From Fibrobacteria bacterium (GTDB lineage: Bacteria > Fibrobacterota > Fibrobacteria > UBA11236), in NCBI GenBank assembly GCA_017881725.1, contig JADGQO010000021.1, positions 1 through 36,243 on the forward strand: a DNA stretch of 36,243 nucleotides, written 5' to 3'. The notes below the pieces were generated by a model. The model saw nothing but the letters and a program-made list of their open reading frames with translations. It did not search any database and was not told the origin of the DNA. A program made the position numbers and the translations under genes. Below are positions 1-7,666 of the stretch, piece after piece. Within the stretch, counting starts at the first letter, position 1. The number at the start of each line of letters is the position of its first letter.

Positions 1-32
1 AAAATAAAGAACCCCGCGGCAAGCCACGGGGT
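1..32 (-). terminator. Rho-independent terminator closing the defence operon
   Basis: On the minus strand an ACCCCG/CGGGGT stem with an inner GGC-aa-GCC stem (positions 11-32) is followed by a T-rich tract (reverse complement of 1-10, TCTTTATTTT). It lies 46 bases past the stop of the PHP-ATPase gene, so it probably ends the transcript that starts near 7200. It is also one copy of a diverged hairpin repeat (see 91-112). Confidence 0.7.
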
Positions 33-112
33 ATTGAAACCAGGGGAAATGCAAAAGTCGAGAATTGCATGCAAATACCTAATCTAAAGCCGCAGCAAGC
101 TGTGGGGAATTG
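15..112. repeat. Two copies of a REP-like hairpin repeat (15-36 and 91-112)
   Basis: Positions 15-36 and 91-112 match at 17 of 22 bases in direct orientation. Two of the differences compensate each other in the stem (GGC-aa-GCC in one copy, AGC-aa-GCT in the other), so the fold is kept while the sequence drifts. The right copy overlaps the last codons of the PHP-ATPase gene and encodes its final residues (NSPQLAAALD). The left copy serves as a terminator. The pattern resembles repetitive extragenic palindromes; whether it recurs in this genome cannot be seen from the window. Confidence 0.55.
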
Positions 113-1872
113 ACCCAAGTGATTAAATGTCTCTTAGCCAAAGAAGCATTAGATTGCTCGGCATCCTGGATTATTTTTTCAATCGCGGTAAGTTCCGCTT
201 GCTTCTGTCCTAAAAATTCAGCTATTGCTTTTGATTGCTTCTGCGTCGCCGTATCTTCCTCTGGCTTATGGACTTCCAATGGCTTGGCTTGGGCGTGCGC
301 ATCAAGTTCCCTGCGTTTTTCGGCTAATTGGGATTCAAGGGTTTTGCGATATTGGCTGGACAATCGTTCTTCATGTGAAACAATGTTTTGGTTTAATTCT
401 TGAAGCTCCCTAATCAGTAATGCGATGGCTTGATTAGTCTCCTCACTCCTATGTTCAAGGAGTTGATCCAAAGTTTCAAACCCCAACCGATCGGGTTTTA
501 GTACGTGGGAAAAAATGACCTGCTGAAGCTCAGCGTAAAATTTACCGGCTTTACCCAATCCAATCTCATTGCAGATTTCTTCGAGGTAGTTTTGGGGGAT
601 ATACCGGATCTTCTCTACCGAATTTGATTCAGGGTTCTTATCAAGTGCATGTGGTCCTTCTACAGTTCCATCTGCCCAGGTCAAGGATGCCTGGAATTGC
701 TTAGCTTTGTTATTTTTGGGATTACAAAACCTGTTAGCTTTCAAAAAGCTGAATGAGCCGTGTCGAGGAGTGTTTCCAAGAAGACCGAGGATATCGGACA
801 AAGCGCTCTTGCCGCTGCCTTTATTTCCAATGATTGCAACGAGCTCCGTATTTAAAGCAACCAAGGTATCGAACCATTTTTCCGTAATCGTCGACCCTTG
901 AGTTTTTCGGATCTCGATTGCCTTCACTATGCGAGTTGGACGGTCAGACAGGCGTTGCAAACTCAAAGGAAGTGTGCCAATCGAAACGCGGGCTTCTGGT
1001 TCATGTAATATTTGCCTAAGGCCTTCAAATGTGGGATCAGCTTTTATCCAGGTGAACCGACTTAGGGATGGTTTACCGATTCCTTCTAAATCATGGGCAT
1101 CAGTCCCGGTAACACATGGTTTTAAAGCTCCAATCCGCCTGATGATTACATCCTGTGTATCAGGACCCTGACCAAGAAAATACGCTATGTCACTTGGATT
1201 ACCAGAAAATATCAAATCGGCCATTCGGTAGATTTCCTGCCTAGTAGCGGAGAGGCTACTATGCTGAATTCCACTATTTCCATCATGACTGCTATTCGCA
1301 ACAGCAATCAAGCAATTATTTTTGAGATCGGCGTTTTTATCAAGCAGACCTTTTAACTGGTCTGGGGTAGTTTTAAATTGTTCTACGCCTTCTTTGTAAG
1401 CTGCGGAATCAGCAAGGTCTGGCTGGCTTTTAAAATCCCGCCCCAGGCGAATTAAATCGGGCCGAGTACATTTGTATGTATTGCCGTTAAATCTAAAATC
1501 AAGGTTTTGGAAAAACTGCGAATCAAGTTTTTCAACTATTCCAGGCGAAAAAATAAAATGAAGATTGATTGCGTGTGCATCGCCCGTCACCGGTAATATC
1601 CGCAATTCCGTATTTGGTAGCAATAGGCTAACGCGCCTTAATCGTCCAGAATCCTTAAATTCTTTGAGCTTTAAATATCCATTAATCGAAAAATAATCTG
1701 TAATTCCCAGGACAGCGATATCATTGAATTCTTCCAATTTCCCCAAATACTTTTCCCATTTTTCTTCTGGAGTTCGACCTTCAAACTGGTTGTTGAGAAC
1801 CGTAGCGGGGCTATGTAGGTGGAGATCCCACTTTCGCCACTCAGAACCCTTGGGGTATTTTGTTTGTTCCAT
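79..1872 (-). CDS. PHP domain-AAA/ABC-type ATPase (TrlF-like), C-terminally truncated
   Basis: The product is 597 residues and resembles TrlF-type PHP-ATPases of defence islands. An N-terminal PHP phosphoesterase domain shows DLHLHSP (about residues 16-22), the TDYFSI segment (about 58) and GTDAHD (about 256-261), which are the metal-binding motifs. A P-loop GNKGSGKS follows at about 349-356, then RYIPQNYLEEIC and the start of a coiled coil. The protein stops inside that coil. The Walker B and signature half expected in a family of roughly 900 or more residues is absent, and the last residues are encoded by a hairpin repeat. I chose the ATG at 1872 because it directly precedes the conserved PHP start and follows the upstream stop by 35 bases; an ATG at 2031 would overlap the upstream gene by more than 120 bases. 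It is the last gene of the operon. It may be inactive as an ATPase, or act as a PHP nuclease alone. Confidence 0.8.
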   Translation of the reverse strand: MEQTKYPKGSEWRKWDLHLHSPATVLNNQFEGRTPEEKWEKYLGKLEEFNDIAVLGITDYFSINGYLKLKEFKDSGRLRRVSLLLPNTELRILPVTGDAHAINLHFIFSPGIVEKLDSQFFQNLDFRFNGNTYKCTRPDLIRLGRDFKSQPDLADSAAYKEGVEQFKTTPDQLKGLLDKNADLKNNCLIAVANSSHDGNSGIQHSSLSATRQEIYRMADLIFSGNPSDIAYFLGQGPDTQDVIIRRIGALKPCVTGTDAHDLEGIGKPSLSRFTWIKADPTFEGLRQILHEPEARVSIGTLPLSLQRLSDRPTRIVKAIEIRKTQGSTITEKWFDTLVALNTELVAIIGNKGSGKSALSDILGLLGNTPRHGSFSFLKANRFCNPKNNKAKQFQASLTWADGTVEGPHALDKNPESNSVEKIRYIPQNYLEEICNEIGLGKAGKFYAELQQVIFSHVLKPDRLGFETLDQLLEHRSEETNQAIALLIRELQELNQNIVSHEERLSSQYRKTLESQLAEKRRELDAHAQAKPLEVHKPEEDTATQKQSKAIAEFLGQKQAELTAIEKIIQDAEQSNASLAKRHLITWVNSPQLAAALD

Positions 1873-1907
1873 AGTGTCCGTTAACGGTTGGAGTGGTTCG
1901 TTGCAAC

Positions 1908-2387
1908 TTATCCGATGAATCCAATTACACCGAGTAACAAGTATAGGATCATGAAGATTATTGGAACCCAGCGCTCCAAGTGTGAAAGCGGGTGATACGC
2001 TTTGCCTTTTCCCTTTTCGGCCATTTTCCATTCGTAATCGTAAAGCGCCGCTGGCATATGCTGTTCAAGCTCGTGGATGACTCCGAATTTTACAGTGTTC
2101 AAATCCCGATACGAAGTGATAATCCGATGCCAATTAAGCGAAACAAGAAAACCAGCGACAGGCACTAAGACTGACCACCAACTCTTGTATTTGGACGCCG
2201 CCACAAGGCTATACAATGTGACAAGGAAAGCGTTCACCGTGAGCAAATAGTTATTTGCAGAAACTCTCCGCTCACTGATTTTTTCAGCAGATTCAACGTA
2301 GTGCTTGTATTGCTCAAAAAGATCCGCCTTGAAGGAGTCGCCGTAGCTTTCTTTCGTATTTCGGATCAACAATGGTTTAGATTCCAT
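1908..2387 (-). CDS. RipA family octameric-type small membrane protein
   Basis: This 159-residue protein has three predicted membrane helices, at about 46-64, 70-86 and 140-158. The stretch between helices 2 and 3 (WHRIITSYRDLN, then KFGVIHELE and a YEW motif) is what I recognise from proteins named RipA-like octameric membrane proteins, often found beside TIR-like genes. A GAGGTGA ribosome-binding site lies 6 bases before the ATG, and only 3 bases separate it from the stop of the TIR-like gene upstream, so the two are translated as a unit. In context it is the best candidate for a membrane effector responding to a TIR-made signal; that role is inference. Confidence 0.75.
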   Translation of the reverse strand: MESKPLLIRNTKESYGDSFKADLFEQYKHYVESAEKISERRVSANNYLLTVNAFLVTLYSLVAASKYKSWWSVLVPVAGFLVSLNWHRIITSYRDLNTVKFGVIHELEQHMPAALYDYEWKMAEKGKGKAYHPLSHLERWVPIIFMILYLLLGVIGFIG

Positions 2388-2390
2388 AAA

Positions 2391-2780
2391 TCACCTCGCC
2401 CCTCCTATAAGCGATTTGAGATCCTCCCAGGTCCAAGTATAAACCTTGTCTGATTCGAAAGCAGAAGTCGGCTTTGTACAACTTTTTCCATTTCTTCCCC
2501 ATAGTAAGAAATATGGTCGATTTTCCTCCCGCGCGATTGTCACCTCAACTGCAACGCCGGTCGCTGTGTGGGTCCATTCCCCACAAATGACGATCACGAT
2601 GTCAATATTATCCATTCGGCGACGCACCTTGTCTCTCCAATCGCCAGTTAACGGCTCTCGAATAGAACGATCTTTTATCTCAAAAGGCGTATCCGGATGA
2701 CTCGCCTGTCCTATGAGAAGATTGCGCAAATCTTCGTCGTGATCAAAATCGAAACTGATGAACGCACGTTTTACCGCCAT
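2391..2780 (-). CDS. TIR-like (DUF1863/ThsB-like) protein 1
   Basis: This 129-residue single-domain protein opens with RAFISFDFDHDEDL, the first strand of the MTH538/DUF1863 TIR-like fold. It continues with DIVIVICGEWT and a helix carrying VAVEVTIA, whose glutamate (about E79) sits where the catalytic Glu of NADase TIR domains is found. Proteins of this kind act as ThsB in Thoeris defence, sensing phage and making a cyclic ADP-ribose-like signal. The ATG at 2780 is preferred to an upstream alternative start at 2807 because it has AAGGA 7 bases upstream and leaves a 10-base gap to the preceding TIR gene. It differs clearly from its neighbour, so this is not a recent duplication. Confidence 0.8.
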   Translation of the reverse strand: MAVKRAFISFDFDHDEDLRNLLIGQASHPDTPFEIKDRSIREPLTGDWRDKVRRRMDNIDIVIVICGEWTHTATGVAVEVTIAREENRPYFLLWGRNGKSCTKPTSAFESDKVYTWTWEDLKSLIGGAR

Positions 2781-2790
2781 GATATTTTCC

Positions 2791-3201
2791 TTACTGCCTT
2801 GGAGCATGATAACGAATCGCGCTCACGATGCTATCCGTATTCCAGCCAACAATTTCGCTTGCGTTGTTCTGCACGACAATAGGGATCTGAGAATTTCCCC
2901 ACGGCTTGATGCCGACTATGGTTGTTCCGATCCGACGTGCAAATGCCATCTCCCAATCCATCCAGCGACTATAGGCCGTATACATTCCGGCCAAGACCAG
3001 CATCACATCGGCCGGACGGATTTGATCACGAAGATTTTTCTGAAGCATATCATCCGTGTCGAGAGGAGCGTGCTCTGGAACGCTTAAATTGTTCCACGAA
3101 AAATGGGACGCTTGATCCAGAAAATCACAAACGCGGTTATAGTCCGTGCTGTATTCCCAGTCGTGGCAAATGAAAATGGAGTATTTGCGAAGTGCTGGCA
3201 T
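2791..3201 (-). CDS. TIR-like (DUF1863/ThsB-like) protein 2
   Basis: The product is 136 residues. It begins YSIFICHDWEYSTDY, typical of the first strand and loop of ThsB-like TIR domains, and continues with DVMLVLAGMYT and RWMDWEMAFA. The glutamate of WMDWEMA (about E84) fits the catalytic position. It starts 10 bases after the stop of hsdS and ends 10 bases before TIR protein 1, so it is firmly inside the operon. Two unlike TIR proteins plus a membrane protein resemble a multi-sensor Thoeris arrangement, but no SIR2, macro or other known ThsA is present. Biochemical activity is inferred from the fold only. Confidence 0.8.
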   Translation of the reverse strand: MPALRKYSIFICHDWEYSTDYNRVCDFLDQASHFSWNNLSVPEHAPLDTDDMLQKNLRDQIRPADVMLVLAGMYTAYSRWMDWEMAFARRIGTTIVGIKPWGNSQIPIVVQNNASEIVGWNTDSIVSAIRYHAPRQ

Positions 3202-3211
3202 AGATTCCCTA

Positions 3212-4888
3212 TCAAGTTTGGTTTACCAACTCCTGATTAATGCCCAGCTCCCCATTTAATAATCTTGGCAGTAACGTTTCACGTATAGTGGCAAGGGTAC
3301 GGGATTGTGTTCGGTTGTCGTTTATTTTCGACATTAAACAGTCAATCGGTTTGAAGATTTTGAGTAGAACTTCCACAGGTGGAACAACCGCCCGGGCCTT
3401 TGAAAGCATCCCCAAACTTAAGTTTGCTTGGACGGCATGAACGATATTGTTGTGGAGTTCCTCGCGAAAAGCTTCATTCTGCATCGTAAGAACCAAGAAG
3501 CTAGTAGGTATTGTCGGCTTAGGCCGAATAATCGCGACAGCTTGATTGGCGTTTGCGGGCAAAATCTGATCTTCAGCGGTGGCGATCCGACCAATCGTTC
3601 CAGCGATTGTGTAGAGAATGTCGTTTGCTTGCAGAATCGATCGCTTCAAAACCCCTGTATGAACAGTCAAGGGTATCTTAGTCAGCTTGTCGAAGATGAT
3701 AGAGCCATCTTTATCGATGGAGTTTACGCGGACAAAATTGATTCGAGGAGCAGTATCAGGGGCATTTGACATATCCTCCTGCGTCGGCGTTGTTCCTTTT
3801 GTAATCACATCTGTTATTTCAGATAGCGGCTTTACAACCCACCCCTCCGGAATCAGTCCTAACTCCGATTCCTTGAACGAATCCGGAAATAAGTCGGCAA
3901 TCTCCTTGAGCAACCCCGAATCCTGCCCTTCCATTTTCGCCACTACTGGATCGAACTCTACAAACCAACTCTTGAACATAGCCCGCGCCATCACTTCTAA
4001 TGTCTCATTTATCCGCTTGTTACTTTCGATTTTGTCGTCAATAGTGCCAAGGATATATGCAATACCCTCCTGCTCATCAATATTTTCTGGTACGAAAACA
4101 TCGAGAGACTCAATCATACTCTTGGTGAGCGCATTCCTGGTAGCGCCCGCTCCAGCCCATGACAAAAGCTTCGATTGCATCTCCGCGGAAACCAGGATGT
4201 ACCGCAAAAGGCGTGAGTTAAGCAGCTTCGGATCAGGACGAATTATTGCGACGTGTTGATTTACACGAGCAGGGAGAATTGATGGTTCGACTTGGCAACA
4301 GCGGGCAACGGAATCCCCTGTGATATTCAAAAGAATATCGCCTTTTTTTACTTCAACATTGCTTAGTTCATCAGCGTGATTTTCACCTATGAAGGCAAGC
4401 CCATCACGATGGAATCCCTCGTTGTAAATGTTCTGGCTTCTTATTAAGGCATACTTGCCATTATCCAAATAAACGTCGCTCCCGCCTCGTGGAGTGGCAC
4501 CACTTCCAATTTTTGAACAAACCTCCCCTAGGCGAATCTTTTTCCATTTACTCCCCTTACCCTGACTGGAGTGATTTGAAGCATTTTGCACTACCACTTT
4601 ATCTCGCGCAATAATCTTTCGAAACGACTCTGAAGTCGTAGCCCAATCCACCACATCAACTCTAAAAGGTAAGTCGGACGCCGAAAAATCCTCCGACAAC
4701 AAAGCACCAACCTCAATGCTCAGCGGTTTGTTCGAAATGAAAGCCAAATCCAAATCGGAGTACTCTTTCGCGCTCCATTTAGCGCGTGAACCGAAGGCCC
4801 AAACCTCGTATTCCGGAACGCGCTTGCGCAAAATGTCACTGACAATTTTCCAATGATCCGGACGAATGTCGATTAAAGGTTCAGCCAT
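3212..4888 (-). CDS. hsdS: Fusion of MNT nucleotidyltransferase and type I specificity subunit HsdS
   Basis: The product is 558 residues, over 100 longer than a usual HsdS. Residues 1 to about 100 are a minimal nucleotidyltransferase with G33-S34, D45-x-D47 and a third acidic site in FRVDVVDW (D78 or D81), so the catalytic set looks intact. From about residue 110 it is a two-TRD HsdS. TRD1 starts at WKKIRLGEVCSKIG. A central conserved helix carries EQEGIAYILGTIDDKIE and RAMFKSWFVEFDPV. TRD2 starts at GLIPEGWVVKPLSEI, and a C-terminal helix ends in ETLLPRLLNGEL. HsdS sets the DNA target of the methyltransferase; MNT proteins AMPylate HEPN toxins. Its start codon overlaps the HEPN stop by 8 bases, so the two are coupled. 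The fused domain could tie HEPN control to the assembled methylase. Confidence 0.9.
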   Translation of the reverse strand: MAEPLIDIRPDHWKIVSDILRKRVPEYEVWAFGSRAKWSAKEYSDLDLAFISNKPLSIEVGALLSEDFSASDLPFRVDVVDWATTSESFRKIIARDKVVVQNASNHSSQGKGSKWKKIRLGEVCSKIGSGATPRGGSDVYLDNGKYALIRSQNIYNEGFHRDGLAFIGENHADELSNVEVKKGDILLNITGDSVARCCQVEPSILPARVNQHVAIIRPDPKLLNSRLLRYILVSAEMQSKLLSWAGAGATRNALTKSMIESLDVFVPENIDEQEGIAYILGTIDDKIESNKRINETLEVMARAMFKSWFVEFDPVVAKMEGQDSGLLKEIADLFPDSFKESELGLIPEGWVVKPLSEITDVITKGTTPTQEDMSNAPDTAPRINFVRVNSIDKDGSIIFDKLTKIPLTVHTGVLKRSILQANDILYTIAGTIGRIATAEDQILPANANQAVAIIRPKPTIPTSFLVLTMQNEAFREELHNNIVHAVQANLSLGMLSKARAVVPPVEVLLKIFKPIDCLMSKINDNRTQSRTLATIRETLLPRLLNGELGINQELVNQT

Positions 4889-5312
4889 TGCGGGCTTCTA
4901 ACCTTTGCAGCAAATCGCGGGCATCGCCTATGAAAGACAATGTTCCTTGATAAACCCGGTGCGCCTTTTTGTGATCGTAGGTATGCGAAGTGATGTTACG
5001 CATCTTCCGGTAGTCGAACCATGCTTCTACGTCCTTGATTAGCCCTTTCTCGGCTGCTGACCGAAGCAAATCCCGGAACTCTCCGAAGTCCGCTTCCGTA
5101 GGGCTGGCGGAGTCTACCTCGATGCGTCTGCGAATCATTTTGATGCTGATTTCATAAACGAACTCAAAATTCTGGATCACACCCGCGATCAAAGTGTTTT
5201 GCACGGCGAGGGATTGTTGATTGAACCACTCAGTGTTACTGACGGCGTCCAAACTGCTTTCCAGCGAAGCGACGGCCTCTTTAAGTGAAGTAAGATCCAG
5301 CTTGGTGGCCAT
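4881..5312 (-). CDS. HEPN protein, HI0074/HepT-like (partner of MNT nucleotidyltransferase)
   Basis: The product is 143 residues and all helical. It carries RNITSHTY at about 105-112, which fits the R-x4-H-x-Y signature of HepT-type HEPN RNases. There R and H are the RNase residues and the tyrosine is the residue AMPylated by an MNT partner. Family members are known as HI0074 nucleotidyltransferase substrate-binding proteins or as toxins of MNT-HEPN pairs. The MNT partner is encoded next, fused to HsdS, with an 8-base overlap. I chose the ATG at 5312; a TTG at 5342 in frame would add ten residues without homology-like sequence. The gene sits between hsdM and hsdS, where no gene is usual. Confidence 0.85.
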   Translation of the reverse strand: MATKLDLTSLKEAVASLESSLDAVSNTEWFNQQSLAVQNTLIAGVIQNFEFVYEISIKMIRRRIEVDSASPTEADFGEFRDLLRSAAEKGLIKDVEAWFDYRKMRNITSHTYDHKKAHRVYQGTLSFIGDARDLLQRLEARNG

Positions 5313-5375
5313 GCTAAGTCCCCATCCTTTCCAAAAGTCCAACAGAGTAACGATCCATATGATTAGTCATTTCTA

Positions 5376-6953
5376 TTATAGCCCAAATCCCAGCACCTTG
5401 AGATTTTCACGTATCGCTTTTTCCAATTTGGCGCCTTCGGCAAATTGTTCGGTTAAGGTTTTCGAGAGCCGCTTCATCTTTTCATCGAAAGGCTCTCCGT
5501 CATCCTCAACCTCTTCAGTGCCTACATAACGTCCAGGCGTAAGTACATGGCCGTGCGCGCGAATCTCGTCATGTGTAGTCGATTTGCAGAATCCGGTAAT
5601 GTCCTGGTACTTGCTCGAACCTTTGTCTCCGCGCCAAGCATGATAGGTTGATGCAATTTTTCGGATTTCATCAGGACTTAATTCTCGATGCACTCTGTCG
5701 ATCAAGGTTCCGAGTTTTCGGGCATCGATGAACAACACCTTGCCTCGCCGATCCTTAAAGCGCCCATTTTTTCTATCACGTGCAAGAAACCATAGACAGA
5801 CCGGAATCTGGGTGGAATAGAAAAGCTGCCCTGGCATCGCCACCATGCAATCCACCAAATCGGCTTCGATAATGTTCTTACGGATTTCGCCCTCTCCGCT
5901 TTGATTGCTGGACATACTGCCGTTGGCGAGCACGAAGCCCGCCAAGCCCGTAGGGCTCAGATGATGGATGAAATGTTGAACCCAGGCGAAGTTGGCATTA
6001 CCCGAAGGCGGCATTCCGAATTTCCATCGCTTGTCTTCGCGCAATCGATCCCCGCCCCAATCGCTATCGTTAAATGGCGGGTTGGCCAATACATAATCCG
6101 CTTTGAGATCCGGGTGCAAATCGCGATGATAGGTGTCGGCATTTTCGGAGCCCAGGTTCGCGTCAATTCCCCGAATGGCGAGGTTCATCTTTGCCAGTCG
6201 CCATGTAGTGTTGTTTGATTCCTGGCCGTAAATGCTAATATCTCCGACCTTACCGCCATGTTCCTCGATGAATTTTTCGCTTTGCACAAACATGCCGCCA
6301 GAGCCGCAGCAGGGGTCATACACTCTGCCCTTGTAGGGCGCAAGCATTTCCACCAGCACTTGTACAACACAGCGTGGCGTGTAGAATTGGCCGCCCTTTT
6401 TGCCTTCCGCGCTGGCGAATTGGCCCAAAAAGTATTCGTAAACTCGGCCAAGTACGTCCTTGGAGCGATTTTCTTTATCGCCTAACCCGATAGTACCGAC
6501 AAGGTCAATCAATTCGCCAAGCCGTTGTTTATCCAAGGCGGGACGAGCAAAATCCTTCGGCAATACTCCTTTAAGTGTCTTGTTGTCGCGCTCGATTGCG
6601 ACCATTGCATCGTCAAGCCATTTGCCAATGCCTGGTTGCTTGGCTTTGCCCTGCAAAAAGCTCCACCGAGCTTCTTTCGGGACCCAAAAAACATTGAAGG
6701 CACGGTATTCATCCGGATCCTCCGGGTCCGCCCCACTTTTTTTATCGGCGACAAGTTTGGCGCGTTGTTCTTCAAAAGCATCGGAGATGTATTTCAGAAA
6801 CATCAAACCCAAAACTACGTGCTTGTATTCGGCAGCATCCATGTTGTTACGGAGTTTATCCGCTGCTTGCCAGAGTTTGGTTTCAAAACCAAGATTGGCC
6901 CCGTTGCCGTTCTTACCCTGTTCCGGTTTTGGTGTACGTCCCTTGGAATTCAT
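5376..6953 (-). CDS. hsdM: Type I restriction-modification DNA methyltransferase subunit M
   Basis: The 525-residue product is the N6-adenine methyltransferase subunit of a type I system. An N-terminal HsdM_N helical domain covers about 22-170. QFYTP (189-193) precedes the SAM-binding motif DPCCGSGGM (213-221), and the catalytic NPPF is at 291-294. The length is normal and no motif is missing. The ATG at 6953 has AAGGA 6 bases upstream and overlaps the regulator's stop as ATGA; a longer in-frame start at 7046 would lie inside the regulator gene. With the HsdS part of the downstream fusion it should form a modification complex. No hsdR is in the window, so modification may occur without classical restriction. 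Confidence 0.95.
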   Translation of the reverse strand: MNSKGRTPKPEQGKNGNGANLGFETKLWQAADKLRNNMDAAEYKHVVLGLMFLKYISDAFEEQRAKLVADKKSGADPEDPDEYRAFNVFWVPKEARWSFLQGKAKQPGIGKWLDDAMVAIERDNKTLKGVLPKDFARPALDKQRLGELIDLVGTIGLGDKENRSKDVLGRVYEYFLGQFASAEGKKGGQFYTPRCVVQVLVEMLAPYKGRVYDPCCGSGGMFVQSEKFIEEHGGKVGDISIYGQESNNTTWRLAKMNLAIRGIDANLGSENADTYHRDLHPDLKADYVLANPPFNDSDWGGDRLREDKRWKFGMPPSGNANFAWVQHFIHHLSPTGLAGFVLANGSMSSNQSGEGEIRKNIIEADLVDCMVAMPGQLFYSTQIPVCLWFLARDRKNGRFKDRRGKVLFIDARKLGTLIDRVHRELSPDEIRKIASTYHAWRGDKGSSKYQDITGFCKSTTHDEIRAHGHVLTPGRYVGTEEVEDDGEPFDEKMKRLSKTLTEQFAEGAKLEKAIRENLKVLGFGL

Positions 6954-7156
6954 TTTTTCCTTTTGCTTTTCCGAACGAGTTCTTCCTTTAGTTCCAGAAG
7001 GCGGCGGACCAGGAAAGGTTGGGGAATTCGTTTTCCATTTTCCCAATGATTCACCGAACTATAGGTGACCCCAACCTTTTGAGCGAATTGCTCCTGGGTC
7101 AGGTGGAAATGCTCTCTGAGACTTTTGATAAGCGCAGGAATGTTAGGTTCAGTCAT
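6950..7156 (-). CDS. XRE/Cro-type helix-turn-helix regulator
   Basis: The 68-residue product is a single HTH domain: [19 protein letters not shown], then [13 protein letters not shown], the usual XRE recognition helix and following turn, and a basic tail (RKSKRKK). The start at 7156 has GGAAAGG just upstream; a start at 7183 would add nine residues. It is the first gene of the operon and overlaps hsdM by 4 bases. In restriction-modification loci such small regulators (C-protein-like) often bind their own promoter. The perfect inverted repeat at 7190-7219 is a natural target. Confidence 0.85.
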   Translation of the reverse strand: MTEPNIPALIKSLREHFHLTQEQFAQKVGVTYSSVNHWENGKRIPQPFLVRRLLELKEELVRKSKRKK

Positions 7157-7189
7157 ATGCCTTTCCAGCATCTTTGCCAGCAAAGAGAA

Positions 7190-7230
7190 ACATGTAAGGC
7201 AACATAGTTAGTTACATGTGAAAGCGTCAA
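7190..7230 (-). promoter_or_regulatory. Promoter with perfect inverted-repeat operator for the defence operon
   Basis: On the minus strand TTGACG (7230-7225) and TATGTT (7206-7201) are separated by 18 bases and make a plausible sigma-70 promoter. The spacer and -10 region are flanked by a perfect inverted repeat, ACATGTAA (7190-7197) and TTACATGT (7212-7219), with 14 bases between. Each half is nearly palindromic itself (ACATGT). The position fits autoregulation by the XRE protein encoded immediately downstream. Confidence 0.6.
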
Positions 7231-7360
7231 TTTGAAATGGGAATTACTTGGGTATTTCCGGTGTTCTTTTCGACCGTGCATCGGCGACTTACGAGCGAGA
7301 CCGGGAAGGGTTAACTAGCAAGCCCCTGGCAGTCTTGTCCTTCTCTTCTTGGAAAAATAT

Positions 7361-7514
7361 TCGTGGTGGCCTGGTTGAGCACGAGCGAAACGAGGCCGCC
7401 ACCCGGTACGGCGATCTTTGCGGGCGAAATCACTTTGAAATTGGGCGAGCTTGGCGGGAAGGGACCCGCGAAGCCCGCCCGTATTGCCCACTGTCCAACG
7501 CCGCGAAAGCGGCG
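7361..7514. other. Hairpin-rich intergenic segment, possible structured RNA
   Basis: Three strong foldbacks follow each other. A GGTGGCC...GGCCgCCACC arm pair spans about 7365-7404. A GGCGGG/CCCGCC pair is at 7453-7479. A perfect CGCCGC-GAAA-GCGGCG hairpin with a GNRA tetraloop is at 7499-7514. Short ORFs on both strands cross this segment but none has a ribosome-binding site or recognisable sequence. The strand is unclear. I do not recognise RNase P, tmRNA, SRP or 6S RNA signatures. The rest of 7231-8064 shows nothing supported except the terminator at 7633-7666. Confidence 0.35.
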
Positions 7515-7632
7515 CAAAATATTCTCGTTTTAGGTTTTACTTGCCTTCTCTTTCCGGTGCGCTCCTATCTTTCCCGTATTTTCTTTTCTTTCCAGCCGCC
7601 CTCTTCGTAATTTCTTGTACTCCAATTTTTAT

Positions 7633-7666
7633 TAAAAAAACCTGGCCCAGTTTACTGGGACAGGTT
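7633..7666 (-). terminator. Rho-independent terminator on the minus strand, no clear gene upstream
   Basis: Read on the minus strand, AACCTG...CAGGTT encloses CCCAGT-tt-ACTGGG, and the stem runs into seven or more T residues (reverse complement of 7634-7640). It would end a minus-strand transcript entering from above 7670. The only minus-strand reading there is about 46 codons without a start, ending at this hairpin, perhaps the tail of a lost gene or a small RNA. Confidence 0.55.

Noticed and set aside
7311..7517. Minus-strand 68-codon frame in the hairpin region
   Set aside because: No ribosome-binding site and it coincides with the foldbacks, so its sequence is explained by the structured DNA.
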